DNA from: Sinorhizobium alkalisoli
GTDB taxonomy: Bacteria; Pseudomonadota; Alphaproteobacteria; Rhizobiales; Rhizobiaceae
Length of the DNA: 64,000 nucleotides
NCBI RefSeq assembly: GCF_008932245.1
Contig: NZ_CP034909.1
Coordinates: 2,488,501 to 2,552,500, forward strand
Direction of reading: 5' to 3'
The notes under the pieces were generated by a model. It was not told the origin of the DNA and did no database searches. It worked only from the letters and a program-made list of their open reading frames with translations. How positions within the stretch are numbered: the first letter of the stretch is position 1; every line of letters starts with the position of its first letter. Below, piece by piece: positions 17,857-26,649 of the stretch. The translations under genes were made by a program, and so were the position numbers.

Positions 17857-18527
17857 CAAGAGCGAAACAGGCGCGAATGCAAGGTTTCGTGTCTCAGGCA
17901 AGCAATATCGGCCATGATTGCCGCCGACCCAAGATCGTCGAGCGATCCGCGTGCAGCGCGCGCCGAGACGCTCATGACCGACTTCTCCAACCCCGCCAGC
18001 ACGCCGACGCCGTCGCGTTGGCCGGTCACGCCGCAGCGTATGGCGACCGAGACGGCATTGGAGGCGGTGGCGTGAAGATAGGCGGCGATTGCCGGTTCGA
18101 GCCCGGTCCGATGGGCTCCGGCAACCGCACCCACGGCCACCGGATAGGCCGCCTCGGGGCCCAGCGGCTCGAACACCGGATGCGGCCAATGGCGGGCAGC
18201 GGCGAGAAAAGCGCCACCGAGAAGCATGGTTTCCAGGTGCCGTTCGCGCGAACCGGCGAGCGCCTCCGCCAATTCGGCGACCGCCCGCAAGCGCTTCGCA
18301 TCCTCGTGGTTCCTGTAGCTCTCGGCCAGCAGCAGCGCATCGTTCCAGGCCGCTCCCCGATGCATGAGCGTCTTCAGCCAAAGATCGAGGTCTTCGGCGC
18401 CTGTCACCAGGCCGTCATGAACCGCCTGCTCCAGCCCCCCAGAATAGGAAAAGGAGCCGACGGGAAACGCAGGAGAAAGCCAGGTGACGAGGCGGATCAA
18501 CGCCTGTGTATCGGCGCGTTCAGCCAT
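17856..18527 (-). CDS. ureF: Urease accessory protein UreF
   Basis: All-helical accessory protein of 223 residues that bridges UreD and UreG on apo-urease. The family signature [16 protein letters not shown] is near the N terminus, and AVRCGVTGQ-like residues appear later as [12 protein letters not shown]. The start at 18527 (MAERADTQ) overlaps the end of ureE by eight bases, which implies translational coupling; earlier in-frame Met codons lie deep inside ureE. Confidence 0.95.
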   Translation of the reverse strand: MAERADTQALIRLVTWLSPAFPVGSFSYSGGLEQAVHDGLVTGAEDLDLWLKTLMHRGAAWNDALLLAESYRNHEDAKRLRAVAELAEALAGSRERHLETMLLGGAFLAAARHWPHPVFEPLGPEAAYPVAVGAVAGAHRTGLEPAIAAYLHATASNAVSVAIRCGVTGQRDGVGVLAGLEKSVMSVSARAARGSLDDLGSAAIMADIACLRHETLHSRLFRS

Positions 18528-19008
18528 CGTGGTGGTGATCGCCGCCATGCACATGATGATGATGGTGGCCGCCCGTGCCGTGATAGGCGCCGCGCAAGGG
18601 ATGAAACGGCTCGATCACGTCGCTCACCGCCGCCCCGAGGCCCTCGAGCATCACGCGGATGACTGGGTCGCGGGCGATCAGGATCCGCCCCTCCTCCACC
18701 GCCGCCGGCAGGTGCCGGTTGCCGAGGTGCCAGGCGAGTTCGATCAGGTGCAGCCTGTCGCGCGGACGTATTTCATAAAGCTGTTCTTGCGCCGCCTTCA
18801 CCTCGATATGACCGCCGCCCTCCAGCACCAGGAGGTCGCCATCGGCAAGCATCACCGGCTCCTTCAAATCGAGCATCACCACGTCGTCGTTTTCGAGATG
18901 CAGGAGCTTGCGGCGCAGGTGCCGTTGGTCATGCGTCAAGGTCACACGATGGAGAGGCATCCTGTCGGCGGGCCCGGGCGAAAGGACTGCGGTCGAACGA
19001 TAGGGCAC
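18520..19008 (-). CDS. ureE: Urease accessory nickel metallochaperone UreE
   Basis: Nickel donor protein of 162 residues. It has an N-terminal peptide-binding domain ([14 protein letters not shown]), a C-terminal metal-binding domain, and a His-rich tail of nine His ([13 protein letters not shown]) that buffers nickel. A GTG start at 19008 is preferred: GAGGAG lies eight bases upstream, and the first residues [10 protein letters not shown] match the usual first strand of the family. An ATG at 18960 would remove that strand. The ribosome site lies inside the end of an upstream 18-codon gene remnant. Confidence 0.93.
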   Translation of the reverse strand: MPYRSTAVLSPGPADRMPLHRVTLTHDQRHLRRKLLHLENDDVVMLDLKEPVMLADGDLLVLEGGGHIEVKAAQEQLYEIRPRDRLHLIELAWHLGNRHLPAAVEEGRILIARDPVIRVMLEGLGAAVSDVIEPFHPLRGAYHGTGGHHHHHVHGGDHHHDG

Positions 19009-19009
19009 G

Positions 19010-19066
19010 TTAGATCTCCTCGACCTTTTCCGGATGCGCCTTCAGATGTGCGATCACGTAAACCAT
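19010..19066 (-). pseudogene. Remnant of a small ABM-like monooxygenase gene upstream of ureE
   Basis: An 18-codon frame reading [18 protein letters not shown] then stop, with a proper ribosome site (GGGAG) before its ATG. The peptide resembles the N terminus of antibiotic-biosynthesis-monooxygenase (ABM) domain proteins, which usually run to about 100 residues, so the rest of the gene seems to have been deleted up to ureE. Its stop codon is one base from the ureE GTG. It may now work as a leader peptide that couples translation into ureE. The family assignment rests on a short stretch and is tentative. Confidence 0.5.
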
Positions 19067-19250
19067 TGAGCTCCCACCGTTTTGGCTTGGCACTCTAGGC
19101 ATTTTGCGGTCAGCTGGAAACGGCTGGCGTCACACACATTCGGAAAAAACAACAAATAGCGCGGTGTAAGAATGCATTTGAGCGCTGATTTCCATAACGT
19201 TTATGCTTTCGGTTCGATCAGACCTAAAAATCAACGTGATCCGCCAATAA

Positions 19251-19323
19251 AAGGCCCCGGCGCCAGCGAGGCGGCGAAAATCCAAAGGACTTTCTAGGAC
19301 CTACTCGCGGCAACCGGGGCCTT
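19251..19323 (-). terminator. Terminator-like stem after the peroxiredoxin gene
   Basis: Perfect 10-bp arms aaggccccgg (19251-19260) and ccggggcctt (19314-19323), separated by 53 bases that can fold further. Read on the minus strand the second arm runs into TTTTATT, as expected for the 3' end of the peroxiredoxin transcript. The long loop leaves open a small structured RNA. The rest of the 19067-19342 gap shows no gene. Confidence 0.6.
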
Positions 19324-19342
19324 GTTCGGACCGTCTATTCGA

Positions 19343-19882
19343 TCAGGCGGCGATCTTCTGCGACTTCAGTGCCGCAAGGATGTTCTGCGGCGATGAGATG
19401 CCGTAGGGATCGCTATCGCAATTGTCGGAATAGCCTTCTTCCTCGAACCATTGCTCGACCACGCCATTGTTGATGACGGCGGCGTAGCGCCAGGAGCGCA
19501 TACCGAAGCCGAGATTGTCCTTGGCGACCAGCATCCCCATTTTGCGCGTAAATTCACCCGAGCCGTCCGGAATGAGCTTCACGCTTTCGAGGCCTTGCGA
19601 CTTGCCCCAGGCATTCATGACGAAGGCGTCATTGACCGAAATGCAATAGATCTCATCGATGCCGAGCGCACGAAACTCCGGCGCGAGTTTCTCGAAGTCC
19701 GGCAGCTGGTAGGTCGAACAGGTAGGCGTGAAGGCGCCCGGTAGGGAAAAGAGCACAACGCGCTTGCCGGCGAAGTAGTGATCCGAGCCGACATCCTGCC
19801 AGCGAAATGGATTGGAGCCGCCGACGGATTCGTCGCGGACACGGGTGCGGAAGGTTACTGCAGGAACTTTTCTGCCGAGCAT
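19343..19882 (-). CDS. Peroxiredoxin (Prx5/AhpE-like, TSA family)
   Basis: Thiol peroxidase of 179 residues that reduces hydrogen peroxide or alkyl peroxides. The peroxidatic cysteine lies in PGAFTPTCSTYQLP, with the conserved Pro-x3-Thr-x2-Cys pattern; the protein has the Prx5-type length and lacks a fused glutaredoxin domain. The ATG at 19882 has an AAGGAGA ribosome site; the frame is open 42 codons further but without support. It sits inside the urease cluster, between ureC and ureE, on the same strand. This is unusual, and nothing in known urease biochemistry requires a peroxidase. Confidence 0.93.
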   Translation of the reverse strand: MLGRKVPAVTFRTRVRDESVGGSNPFRWQDVGSDHYFAGKRVVLFSLPGAFTPTCSTYQLPDFEKLAPEFRALGIDEIYCISVNDAFVMNAWGKSQGLESVKLIPDGSGEFTRKMGMLVAKDNLGFGMRSWRYAAVINNGVVEQWFEEEGYSDNCDSDPYGISSPQNILAALKSQKIAA

Positions 19883-20108
19883 CAGGGTCTCCTTCGAATT
19901 GCTGCCGACCGCGTCAGAGAGGAAAACGCAGGCCCGCGGAAAGCGAGCGCTCTTCCTACAGGAGTTTGCGCTGCAGTGCAGCATCAAAGCTGCGATTTGA
20001 GACTGCATGGCAGCGTTGCGGCAGACGCATGGCTGATGTCGAGGAGCAATCGACGAGTTTGCCCATCAGCCCCAAATCCGACCATTTTATTAGACGAATG
20101 CGACAGAT

Positions 20109-21821
20109 TCAGAACAGGAAGTAGCGTTGTGCCATCGGCAGCACTGTTGCCGGTTCGCATGTCAGCAGTTCCCCGTCGGCACGGACCTCATAGGTTTCGG
20201 GATCGACCTCGATATGCGGCGTCAGCCTGTTGTGGATCATCGACGCCTTGCCGATGCCGCCTCGGGTGTTCTGAACCGCGACGAGTTCCTTGGCGACGCC
20301 GAGCCTGCCCGCAAGCCCGGCATCGAGCGAGGCCTGCGAGACGAAAGTGACGGAGGAATTGGTAAGACTCTTGCCATAGGCGCCGAACATCGGTCGATAA
20401 TGCACCGGCTGCGGCGTGGGGATGGAGGCGTTCGGATCGCCCATCGGCGCCGCGGCGATCGTGCCGCCGATCAGCACCATGTCCGGCTTAACGCCGAAGA
20501 AGGCCGGGTTCCAGAGGACGAGATCCGCGCGCTTGCCGACCTCGAGCGAGCCAATCTCGTGGCTCAATCCATGGGCGATCGCCGGGTTGATCGTGTATTT
20601 GGCGATGTAGCGCTTGACGCGGAAATTGTCGTTGTCGCCCGCCTCTTCCTTCAACCGTCCGCGCTGCCGCTTCATCTTGTCGGCGGTCTGCCAGGTACGG
20701 ATCGCCACTTCGCCGACGCGCCCCATGGCCTGGCTGTCGGAGGAGATGATCGAGAAGGCGCCTATGTCGTGCAGGATATCCTCCGCTGCGATCGTCTCCT
20801 TGCGGATACGGCTTTCCGCAAAGGCGATGTCCTCCGGGATCGACGGCGACAGGTGATGGCAAACCATCAGCATGTCGAGATGCTCCGCCACGGTGTTGAG
20901 CGTGTAGGGCCGCGTCGGGTTGGTCGAGGACGGAATGACATTCGGCTGGCCGCAGATCTTGATGATATCCGGCGCATGGCCGCCGCCCGCCCCTTCAGTG
21001 TGGAAAGCGTGGATCGTCCGCCCCTTGATCGCCGCGATCGTATCCTCGACGAAACCGCTCTCGTTCAGCGTGTCGGTGTGGATCATCACCTGCACGTCAT
21101 ACTCGTCGGCAACCGAAAGGCAGCAGTCGATCGCCGCCGGCGTCGTGCCCCAATCCTCGTGCAGCTTGAGCGACGAGGCGCCACCCATCACCATTTCGAC
21201 CAGCGCGCCCGGCTGCGAGGCGTTGCCCTTGCCGGCAAAGGCGAGGTTCATCGGGAAGGCGTCGGCCGCCTCGATCATGCGGGCGATGTGCCAGGGCCCC
21301 GGCGTGCAGGTGGTGGCGAGCGTGCCATGCGCCGGCCCGGTGCCGCCGCCGAGCATGCAGGTCAGCCCGCTCGTCAGCGCCTCTTCGATCTGCTGCGGGC
21401 AGATGAAGTGGATATGCGCGTCCATACCCCCTGCGGTGACGATTTTCCCTTCGCCGGCGATCGCCTCGGTACCCGGACCGACGATGATGTTCACGCTCGG
21501 TTGCGTGTCCGGATTGCCGGCCTTGCCGATGGCGGCGATGCGCCCGTCCCTGAGGCCGATATCGGCCTTGACGATTCCCCAATGGTCGACGATGAGCGCA
21601 TTGGTGATGACCGTGTCGACAGCGCCTGCAGCGCGCGTCACCTGGCTCTGGCCCATGCCGTCGCGAATAACCTTGCCGCCGCCGAACTTCACCTCTTCGC
21701 CATAGGTGGTGAGATCCTTCTCGACTTCAATGAAAAGCTCGGTATCGGCAAGCCGCACCTTGTCGCCCACGGTCGGACCGAACATGTTGGCATAGGCCGC
21801 ACGCGACATCTTGTAGGACAT
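20109..21821 (-). CDS. ureC: Urease alpha subunit
   Basis: Catalytic subunit of 570 residues that hydrolyses urea to ammonia and carbamate with a di-nickel centre. Nickel ligands and catalytic residues are all present: [12 protein letters not shown] (two His), carbamylated Lys in [34 protein letters not shown], the active-site flap [22 protein letters not shown] with its Cys-His, and SSDSQAMGR (Asp). An AAGGAG ribosome site precedes the ATG. It follows the GT29-like gene closely, so one transcript is likely. Confidence 0.98.
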   Translation of the reverse strand: MSYKMSRAAYANMFGPTVGDKVRLADTELFIEVEKDLTTYGEEVKFGGGKVIRDGMGQSQVTRAAGAVDTVITNALIVDHWGIVKADIGLRDGRIAAIGKAGNPDTQPSVNIIVGPGTEAIAGEGKIVTAGGMDAHIHFICPQQIEEALTSGLTCMLGGGTGPAHGTLATTCTPGPWHIARMIEAADAFPMNLAFAGKGNASQPGALVEMVMGGASSLKLHEDWGTTPAAIDCCLSVADEYDVQVMIHTDTLNESGFVEDTIAAIKGRTIHAFHTEGAGGGHAPDIIKICGQPNVIPSSTNPTRPYTLNTVAEHLDMLMVCHHLSPSIPEDIAFAESRIRKETIAAEDILHDIGAFSIISSDSQAMGRVGEVAIRTWQTADKMKRQRGRLKEEAGDNDNFRVKRYIAKYTINPAIAHGLSHEIGSLEVGKRADLVLWNPAFFGVKPDMVLIGGTIAAAPMGDPNASIPTPQPVHYRPMFGAYGKSLTNSSVTFVSQASLDAGLAGRLGVAKELVAVQNTRGGIGKASMIHNRLTPHIEVDPETYEVRADGELLTCEPATVLPMAQRYFLF

Positions 21822-21824
21822 GGT

Positions 21825-22475
21825 TCAGGCTCCTTGAGGCAAGTCTGACGAAATGGATTGATCGAGGCGGCGAAGGCGGCCATCGGCGGCGAGCGCATCG
21901 ACATAGCGACGCTCGGCCGCGAAGGGGTGCCACGCCCAGCCGCTATGGCCGAAACCGGCAAGCACGATGCGGTCGCCGCTGGAGGCGGCATTCAAGAGAA
22001 TGTCGGCGACCGCAACGAGGCCGCTCGACGGAACGACGTAAGGAGAGGGCTCGAAGCGGGCGAGGTCACGCTCCAGCCGTTCCTGCGTCTCTGGGGGAAC
22101 GGCGCGGTGTTTACGCCCGGTCGCACGCGCAAAGCTTTCGAAGCCGGCGGTATAGTCATCGCAGAAATCGTCAAGATCCGGGTGCGTTGCGGCAAGACCA
22201 GCCCGCATGGCGGCAAACTTCGCACCGGAGCGTACGCTCCAGATCTCGCGCGCCTGCCTCACCGGGTCGCTTGTCTTCCAGCGGCCGCCGCCGAGCATCG
22301 CGAGCGCGGGGCGACCGGTGTTGCAGACCGCGATAATGTCGGTCTTGCTGCCGCCCTTGCCGATCGAGCGGCAGTCGTTGAAACGGATCACCAGATCGGC
22401 AGTGTCGATCATCGCGGCGGCACCCTCCGGCACCTCGCCATTGCCCACGATCATGACGACGCGGCCCTCTTGCAA
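21825..22475 (-). CDS. Urease-operon-associated protein with sialyltransferase-like (GT29) N terminus
   Basis: A 216-residue protein of unknown function. The N-terminal part (VVMIVGNGEVPEGAAAMI, then DLVIRFNDCRSIG and KTDIIAVCNTGR) resembles the nucleotide-sugar-binding region of GT29 sialyltransferase-like proteins. Rhizobial genomes carry similar genes in urease clusters, annotated only as urease operon accessory proteins. The start is either a TTG at 22475 or an ATG at 22454. It is packed tightly between the DUF1311 gene and ureC (three bases before the ureC start), so it is co-transcribed with urease. A role in nickel insertion has not been shown. Confidence 0.75.
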   Translation of the reverse strand: MQEGRVVMIVGNGEVPEGAAAMIDTADLVIRFNDCRSIGKGGSKTDIIAVCNTGRPALAMLGGGRWKTSDPVRQAREIWSVRSGAKFAAMRAGLAATHPDLDDFCDDYTAGFESFARATGRKHRAVPPETQERLERDLARFEPSPYVVPSSGLVAVADILLNAASSGDRIVLAGFGHSGWAWHPFAAERRYVDALAADGRLRRLDQSISSDLPQGA

Positions 22476-22477
22476 CG

Positions 22478-22903
22478 TCAGTTCCCTGCGGGTTCGAGCA
22501 GTTCTTTGAGTTCTGCCGTCCGCTTTCGCGTCAGGTCCGCTAGACAGCCAGAGACGAGCATGGGCTCCATCGAGCCACCGCGCGCCTCGAAACCGGCCAG
22601 TTCACACTGGCCGTCGCGATAGCCGATCCAGGCGCGCTGCGCCTTTTTCAGCGCCCCCACGGCTCCGACATGGGCCGCGTTGATATCGCCCAGTTCCTTG
22701 TCGGTTGCCTGCATCGCGGCGATCGCCTGTCGGTAGATGCTGTTCAGTTCCATGTCGGCCGCCTCGAAATCCCGATGAGCGCAAAGGTTCAAATCCATCT
22801 GCGTCACGGCCTCCTGGCAATTCACTTCCGGCTGCTCCTGGGCGAACGCGGAAGCCGTTGAAACGATGAGGAGTAGAGCGGTGACGGGAGCAATTGGCCT
22901 CAT
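22478..22903 (-). CDS. Secreted DUF1311/LprI-like protein
   Basis: A 141-residue exported protein: signal peptide ([19 protein letters not shown], cleaved near AFA-QE), then a cysteine-paired helical domain of the DUF1311/LprI type ([22 protein letters not shown], ending [11 protein letters not shown]). LprI-like proteins have been linked to lysozyme inhibition, but most members are uncharacterised. Its start overlaps the ureB stop in an ATGA, so a periplasmic protein is translationally coupled to a cytoplasmic urease subunit. Confidence 0.85.
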   Translation of the reverse strand: MRPIAPVTALLLIVSTASAFAQEQPEVNCQEAVTQMDLNLCAHRDFEAADMELNSIYRQAIAAMQATDKELGDINAAHVGAVGALKKAQRAWIGYRDGQCELAGFEARGGSMEPMLVSGCLADLTRKRTAELKELLEPAGN

Positions 22904-23205
22904 AGCTTGCCCATCACCTGCTGGCGGAAGCCGAACACCTCGCGCTTGCCTGATAGCGGGATCAGCGTAACCTGGCGGGTCTGGCCCGGCTCGAAGCGAA
23001 CGGCCGTGCCGGCAGGAATATCGAGACGCATGCCATAAGCTACCTGGCGATCGAAGTTCAGGCCAGGGTTCGTCTCCGCGAAGTGGTAATGGCTGCCGAC
23101 CTGCACCGGCCGATCGCCGGAATTGGAGACCTCGATGGTGGCGGTCTCAAGACCGGCATTCAATTCGATGTCGCCGGCGGCTGCGATGATTTCCCCTGGA
23201 ATCAA
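22900..23205 (-). CDS. ureB: Urease beta subunit
   Basis: Structural subunit of 101 residues, full length for the separate bacterial UreB (MIPGEI at the start; [12 protein letters not shown] in the middle). It uses a TTG start with a GAGGGGAC ribosome site. It assembles with UreA and UreC into the (ABC)3 urease. Confidence 0.96.
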   Translation of the reverse strand: MIPGEIIAAAGDIELNAGLETATIEVSNSGDRPVQVGSHYHFAETNPGLNFDRQVAYGMRLDIPAGTAVRFEPGQTRQVTLIPLSGKREVFGFRQQVMGKL

Positions 23206-23230
23206 GTTTTTGTCCCCTCACGCAGGTCTT

Positions 23231-23332
23231 AGAGCGGAATGCGCTCACATACGTTCGCGCAACCGCTCTGTCTGTTTGTTTTTGCCGCATTTATGCGACG
23301 TCAGGCGATTCCACCTGACTGCAAAATGCTTT
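23231..23332. repeat. Dispersed intergenic element between ureA and ureB
   Basis: About 100 bases with two hairpins: agagcgg...ccgctct (23231-23237 with 23263-23269) and gtcagg-cgattcca-cctgac (23300-23319). The second part ends at the ureA stop codon. The pattern (gcaaaatgcttta, then the gtcagg hairpin) is of a kind I recognise from other rhizobial intergenic regions, but copy number was not checked. It lies inside the urease operon and may process or attenuate the message. Confidence 0.55.
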
Positions 23333-23633
23333 AACGGATCGGTTCATGAACGGTGACGAGCTTCGTCCCGTCCGGGAAGGTCGCCTCGATCTGAATGTCG
23401 TGGATCATGTCCGGGATGCCCTCCATCACCTGATCGCGGGTCAGCACATGCGCACCCGCCTCCATCAGTTCGGCCACGGACCGGCCGTCGCGCGCGCCTT
23501 CGACGACGAAGTCGGTAATCAGCGCGATCGCCTCCGGATGATTGAGCTTGACGCCCCGCTCCAGCCGCCGACGCGCGACCATCGCCGCCATGGAAATCAA
23601 CAATTTGTCTTTTTCGCGCGGAGTGAGATTCAT
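23331..23633 (-). CDS. ureA: Urease gamma subunit
   Basis: Structural subunit of 100 residues with the typical [18 protein letters not shown] start, [21 protein letters not shown] core and [16 protein letters not shown] end. Full length, ATG start. Confidence 0.97.
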   Translation of the reverse strand: MNLTPREKDKLLISMAAMVARRRLERGVKLNHPEAIALITDFVVEGARDGRSVAELMEAGAHVLTRDQVMEGIPDMIHDIQIEATFPDGTKLVTVHEPIR

Positions 23634-23659
23634 GAGTCGGCATCCGGGTTATTGCAGGA

Positions 23660-24493
23660 TCAGAGAGTCCAGACTTTCGGCACAGATGCGTCCTTACGCA
23701 AGTGCGAAATGAGCGGGACGAGGATTTTTCTGAGTTCGTAACCATCGGCGGCGACCATGCGGGCGACGACCTTGTCGCGCCCGCCGACCCTGTGGTGGCT
23801 AACGCCTGCCCATGCCACCGCTGCAAGTGCTGCGCGCAGCTTCGAGAGCATCGCTTCGCTATCCGGCGCCACATAGAGAAGCGTCGCGAACGCGGCCGCG
23901 CCGCCAAGGACGGGAGGTCTTGCGGCAAGTCGGGCAATCTCGTCGGCGAGCGTCAGATTTTCGGCGTGAATCAGCTTGCCGCCGCTCGAGACGCGCCAGC
24001 GATCGCGAAAGAGGCCGGTATGCACCGTCTCGCCCATTGCCTTGCGACCGAGCAGCACCGCCTCGACGGCGAGCAGCACGGCATCGCTTGCCAGATCGAC
24101 CTCGAGCACGCGCGACAGCGACGCCCGATCGAAGAGGATCGTTTCCTGCGGCAGCCAGTCGATACGGGCGCCGGCCGAGACCGACAGGCGTGTCTCGATC
24201 TCTGCGGTGCCTGCGCTCGCCTTGTAGATTTTCTCGCAGGCCTGCGTCGCCAACGTTAGGCTCGTCCCCTCCCCGGCCTCGAAGGCCCAGTTCAAACGGT
24301 CGCCGCCCGTGACGCCCCCTGACGAGTTGATGAGCACTGCTTCCATGGTACCGTCGAAGGTCTTCGGCAGGCGGAGCTTGGCGCAGCCTTCCTGGTAGAG
24401 TTCGGCTATGCGCGTGCGTCCCCCTTGAAATTTGGCGATCAGCCGCCCCTTTCCCCACGCCCTTTGCGGAGCGATGATTGCCGACGCGGTCAA
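23660..24493 (-). CDS. ureD: Urease accessory protein UreD
   Basis: Accessory scaffold of 277 residues that binds apo-urease together with UreF and UreG during nickel and CO2 insertion. Family landmarks: [11 protein letters not shown] near residue 55, [13 protein letters not shown], and a late [18 protein letters not shown]. It begins at a TTG (24493), as no ATG is present near the N terminus. First gene of the urease cluster. The 180-base gap upstream holds the likely promoter. Confidence 0.95.
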   Translation of the reverse strand: MTASAIIAPQRAWGKGRLIAKFQGGRTRIAELYQEGCAKLRLPKTFDGTMEAVLINSSGGVTGGDRLNWAFEAGEGTSLTLATQACEKIYKASAGTAEIETRLSVSAGARIDWLPQETILFDRASLSRVLEVDLASDAVLLAVEAVLLGRKAMGETVHTGLFRDRWRVSSGGKLIHAENLTLADEIARLAARPPVLGGAAAFATLLYVAPDSEAMLSKLRAALAAVAWAGVSHHRVGGRDKVVARMVAADGYELRKILVPLISHLRKDASVPKVWTL

Positions 24494-24679
24494 TGTCTCG
24501 GAGTTCCCCTGCCGGCGCGCGACCCTCGCGCAATTCCTGATCCGGCATCGTCGGAAACCGGGCGACCAAAGTCAAGCCACTGTTTCCCAAGCCAAATCGC
24601 CATCCACGACAACGGCGCCTCGACCAAGTTCCAGCGCAGCACAACACCCCCTCGGTTCGGCCGCCGCTTTCGCCGACAA

Positions 24680-24704
24680 GGAGGACCCCTCGTCGGGGCC
24701 CTCC
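24680..24704 (-). terminator. Hairpin after the chloroperoxidase-like gene
   Basis: Near-perfect stem (gaggacccc with ggggccctc, one mismatch, extended by one pair) about 20 bases downstream of the hydrolase stop on the minus strand. The T-run is poor. Apart from this, 24494-24724 shows no gene and should include the ureD promoter. Confidence 0.45.
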
Positions 24705-24724
24705 TCCAACACGCGCTGCAAAGA

Positions 24725-25558
24725 TCAGGACCGTGCGAATTCCAGAAGATCCCTGTTGAGTTCGTCCTTATGCGTGTCGGTGATGCCATGCGGAGCACCC
24801 GGATAGACCTTTAGCACCGCATGCGGAATGAGCTTCTTCGAGGCGCGGCCGGCTGCGTCGATCGGCACGATCTGGTCGTCGTCGCCATGGATGATAAGCG
24901 TCGGCACGTCGAACTTCTTCAGATCCTCGGTGAAATCCGTCTGCGAGAAGGCGACGATTGAATCATAGGTGTTCTTGTGGCCGGCCGTCATGCCCTGCAG
25001 CCAGAAACTGTCGATCATGCCTTGGGAGGGCTTTGCGCCGGGCCGATTGAAGCCGAAGAACGGACCCGACGCAATGTCCTTGTAGAGCTGCGAGCGATCG
25101 GCAAGGCTGGCGGCCTGCAGTCCGTCGAACACATCCTTCGGCAAACCGCCCGGATTGCTCTCAGCCTTCACCATCAACGGAGGAACGGCCGCGATCAGCC
25201 CCACCTTGGCTACACGCTCGGTGCCATGCCGGCCGATATAGCGGGCGATTTCGCCGCCACCGGTCGAAAAGCCGGCGAGGAAGATATCCCTCAAATCCAA
25301 TTGCTCGATCATCTCGGCCAGGTCGTCGGCATAGTGGTCCATGTCGTTGCCGTCCCAGGGCTGGCTGGATCGGCCATGGCCGCGACGATCATGGGTGACG
25401 ACGCGGAACCCGTTGCTGGCAAGATGGATGGCCTGCGCCTCCCAACTGTCGGACGACAACGGCCAGCCGTGGCTGAGGATCACGACCGGACCGTCCTTGG
25501 GACCCCAGTCCTTGTAATAGATTTCGACACCGTCACGCGTGAGAATGCGACTGCCCAT
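24725..25558 (-). CDS. Alpha/beta hydrolase, non-haem chloroperoxidase/arylesterase family
   Basis: A 277-residue alpha/beta hydrolase close to bacterial cofactor-free haloperoxidases: oxyanion segment [12 protein letters not shown], nucleophile elbow GFSTGGGE (Ser), HGDDDQIVP (Asp) and [12 protein letters not shown] (His). These enzymes hydrolyse esters or lactones and, with carboxylic acids, perform perhydrolysis. It is divergent from an OhrR-type regulator, so induction by organic peroxides or similar stress is likely. A possible Tat-type leader lies just upstream in another reading frame; as written, the protein is cytoplasmic. Confidence 0.92.
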   Translation of the reverse strand: MGSRILTRDGVEIYYKDWGPKDGPVVILSHGWPLSSDSWEAQAIHLASNGFRVVTHDRRGHGRSSQPWDGNDMDHYADDLAEMIEQLDLRDIFLAGFSTGGGEIARYIGRHGTERVAKVGLIAAVPPLMVKAESNPGGLPKDVFDGLQAASLADRSQLYKDIASGPFFGFNRPGAKPSQGMIDSFWLQGMTAGHKNTYDSIVAFSQTDFTEDLKKFDVPTLIIHGDDDQIVPIDAAGRASKKLIPHAVLKVYPGAPHGITDTHKDELNRDLLEFARS

Positions 25559-25719
25559 AGTCTTTGCTCCTTGGCTTGCGGGTGAGGTTCCGGCGTCCGC
25601 CGCCGTTCTGAATTGGCGACAGAGAAAGCTGCGGCCGCGCCCGCGGCACCCAGCGCCCCGGCCAGGATTCTACGCCTGAAAAAGCCATCAGCAATCATCC
25701 GTGCTTGACCGTTCATCAT
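25559..25719 (-). pseudogene. Possible out-of-frame Tat signal sequence upstream of the hydrolase
   Basis: A frame starting at 25719 reads [20 protein letters not shown] and then an Ala/Gly-rich hydrophobic stretch ([17 protein letters not shown]), which looks like a twin-arginine export leader. It runs in a different frame from the hydrolase (ATG at 25558) and continues as a shadow to 25480. A frameshift may have separated the leader from the enzyme, or the leader peptide may simply be short-lived. The hydrolase has its own ribosome site (AGGAGC), so it can be made without it. Confidence 0.4.
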
Positions 25720-25748
25720 ACATGTACTCCTTTAGATCTCGCGATTTA

Positions 25749-25863
25749 ATTGTGCACGATATAAAACTCCTTTTTCTTATATATCGCGTACGCTTAGATC
25801 GTGTACGATATTTAACGCTCTGGAATTCGGTTGTCAATGCCTTGCGATTATATCGCGAACGAT
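25749..25863. promoter_or_regulatory. Four copies of an operator-like motif between ohrR and the hydrolase gene
   Basis: A 15-base motif close to ATCGTNNNCGATATA occurs four times: plus orientation at 25749-25763 (ATTGTGCACGATATA) and 25798-25812 (ATCGTGTACGATATT), minus orientation at 25780-25794 (reverse complement AGCGTACGCGATATA) and 25849-25863 (ATCGTTCGCGATATA). Copies differ at two to five positions. The AT-rich, repeated, partly palindromic layout between divergent genes fits cooperative binding by the MarR/OhrR protein encoded next to it. Confidence 0.7.
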
Positions 25864-25897
25864 TTACTTTGTGGGTCTCGACGTTTGGAAGAAGCCC

Positions 25898-26350
25898 ATG
25901 GCAAACGCAGATACCCGCCCCTCCGAGGAGGTGATGAAGCTCGACGAATTTCTGTGCTTCGCCATCTATTCCGCGAATCACGCGTTCACGCGTGTCTACA
26001 AGCCGCTGCTCGATGAGTTGGGGCTCACCTATCCGCAGTACTTGGTCATGGTCGTGCTTTGGGAAAAGGACGACCAGACGGTGGGCAGCCTCGGCGAAAA
26101 GCTTTTCCTTGAATCGAGCACGCTCACGCCCATGCTGAAACGGCTGGAAGCAATGGGTTATATTTCCAGGGTTCGCGACAGGACGGACGAGCGGCAGGTA
26201 CGTGTCCGCCTCACCGAAGCCGGTCGCGCTCTCAGGGAAAAAGCTAGCTCCGTGCCAAACGGAATTGTCGACGCGACTGGAATGGAACCGGCCGAGATGA
26301 CCCGGCTCAAACGGGAAATCGCGGCGCTTCGCACATCGTTGTTGCGTTAG
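25898..26350 (+). CDS. OhrR-type MarR family regulator
   Basis: Repressor of 150 residues with the MarR winged HTH (about 40-105). Cys20 in KLDEFLCFAIYSANHAF sits at the place of the peroxide-sensing cysteine of OhrR, and the following YKPLLDELGLTYPQYLVM and ESSTLTPMLKRLE are typical OhrR segments. The ATG at 25898 follows GGAAGAAG. It probably represses itself and the divergent chloroperoxidase-like gene. There is no classical ohr peroxidase gene beside it in this window, which sets it apart from the usual ohr-ohrR pair. Confidence 0.9.
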   Translation: MANADTRPSEEVMKLDEFLCFAIYSANHAFTRVYKPLLDELGLTYPQYLVMVVLWEKDDQTVGSLGEKLFLESSTLTPMLKRLEAMGYISRVRDRTDERQVRVRLTEAGRALREKASSVPNGIVDATGMEPAEMTRLKREIAALRTSLLR

Positions 26351-26392
26351 CGCATCGATCTTTGCGCGTCTGAAAGACGCGCGGCGCTGTAG
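26350..26392. repeat. Partial rhizobial intergenic mosaic element
   Basis: Begins at the ohrR stop codon with gcgcatcga, then the core hairpin gcgcgtct-ga-aagacgcgc and gcgctgta. This is the repeat family described at 35697-35798, with its middle part missing. Confidence 0.7.
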
Positions 26393-26439
26393 CCTGTCGG
26401 ACCCGAACCTTCGGTTAGCCCAGATGCGGACTTGGAGAG

Positions 26440-26625
26440 TTAAAGCGTCCGTAGCAGGTCTGAACTGACGCTCCACGCCGTCGAACTGCCGTCCGGACCC
26501 ACGAAGCTCCCCCAGTTGATCTCATCCGCATTGCCGTCGACGCGCCGTTTTTTGGGTACGCACTCATATTGCCGTACGCCCGAGGACGCACAAAAGAGAA
26601 AGGCCCGGCTTTGTGACCGGGCCCT
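26440..26625 (-). pseudogene. Possible 3' remnant of a protein-coding gene
   Basis: A minus-strand frame without a start codon near its beginning ends in a coding-looking stretch: QYECVPKKRRVDGNADEINW, followed by GSFVGPDGSSTAWSVSSD and LLRTL-stop. Third codon positions are GC-rich like real genes here. The 5' side runs into the livK terminator, so only a C-terminal fragment would be left. I do not recognise the family, and chance cannot be excluded. Confidence 0.3.
26601..26625 (-). terminator. Rho-independent terminator of the liv operon
   Basis: Stem ggcccgg (26602-26608) with ccgggcc (26617-26623), eight-base loop; on the minus strand it is followed by TTTCTCTTTT. It lies about 25 bases after the livK stop. 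Confidence 0.8.
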
Positions 26626-26649
26626 TCACTTGACTATTTCAAACGAGGA

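Noticed and set aside
20127..21848. 573-codon plus-strand frame opposite ureC
   Set aside because: Antisense shadow of ureC; no family features.
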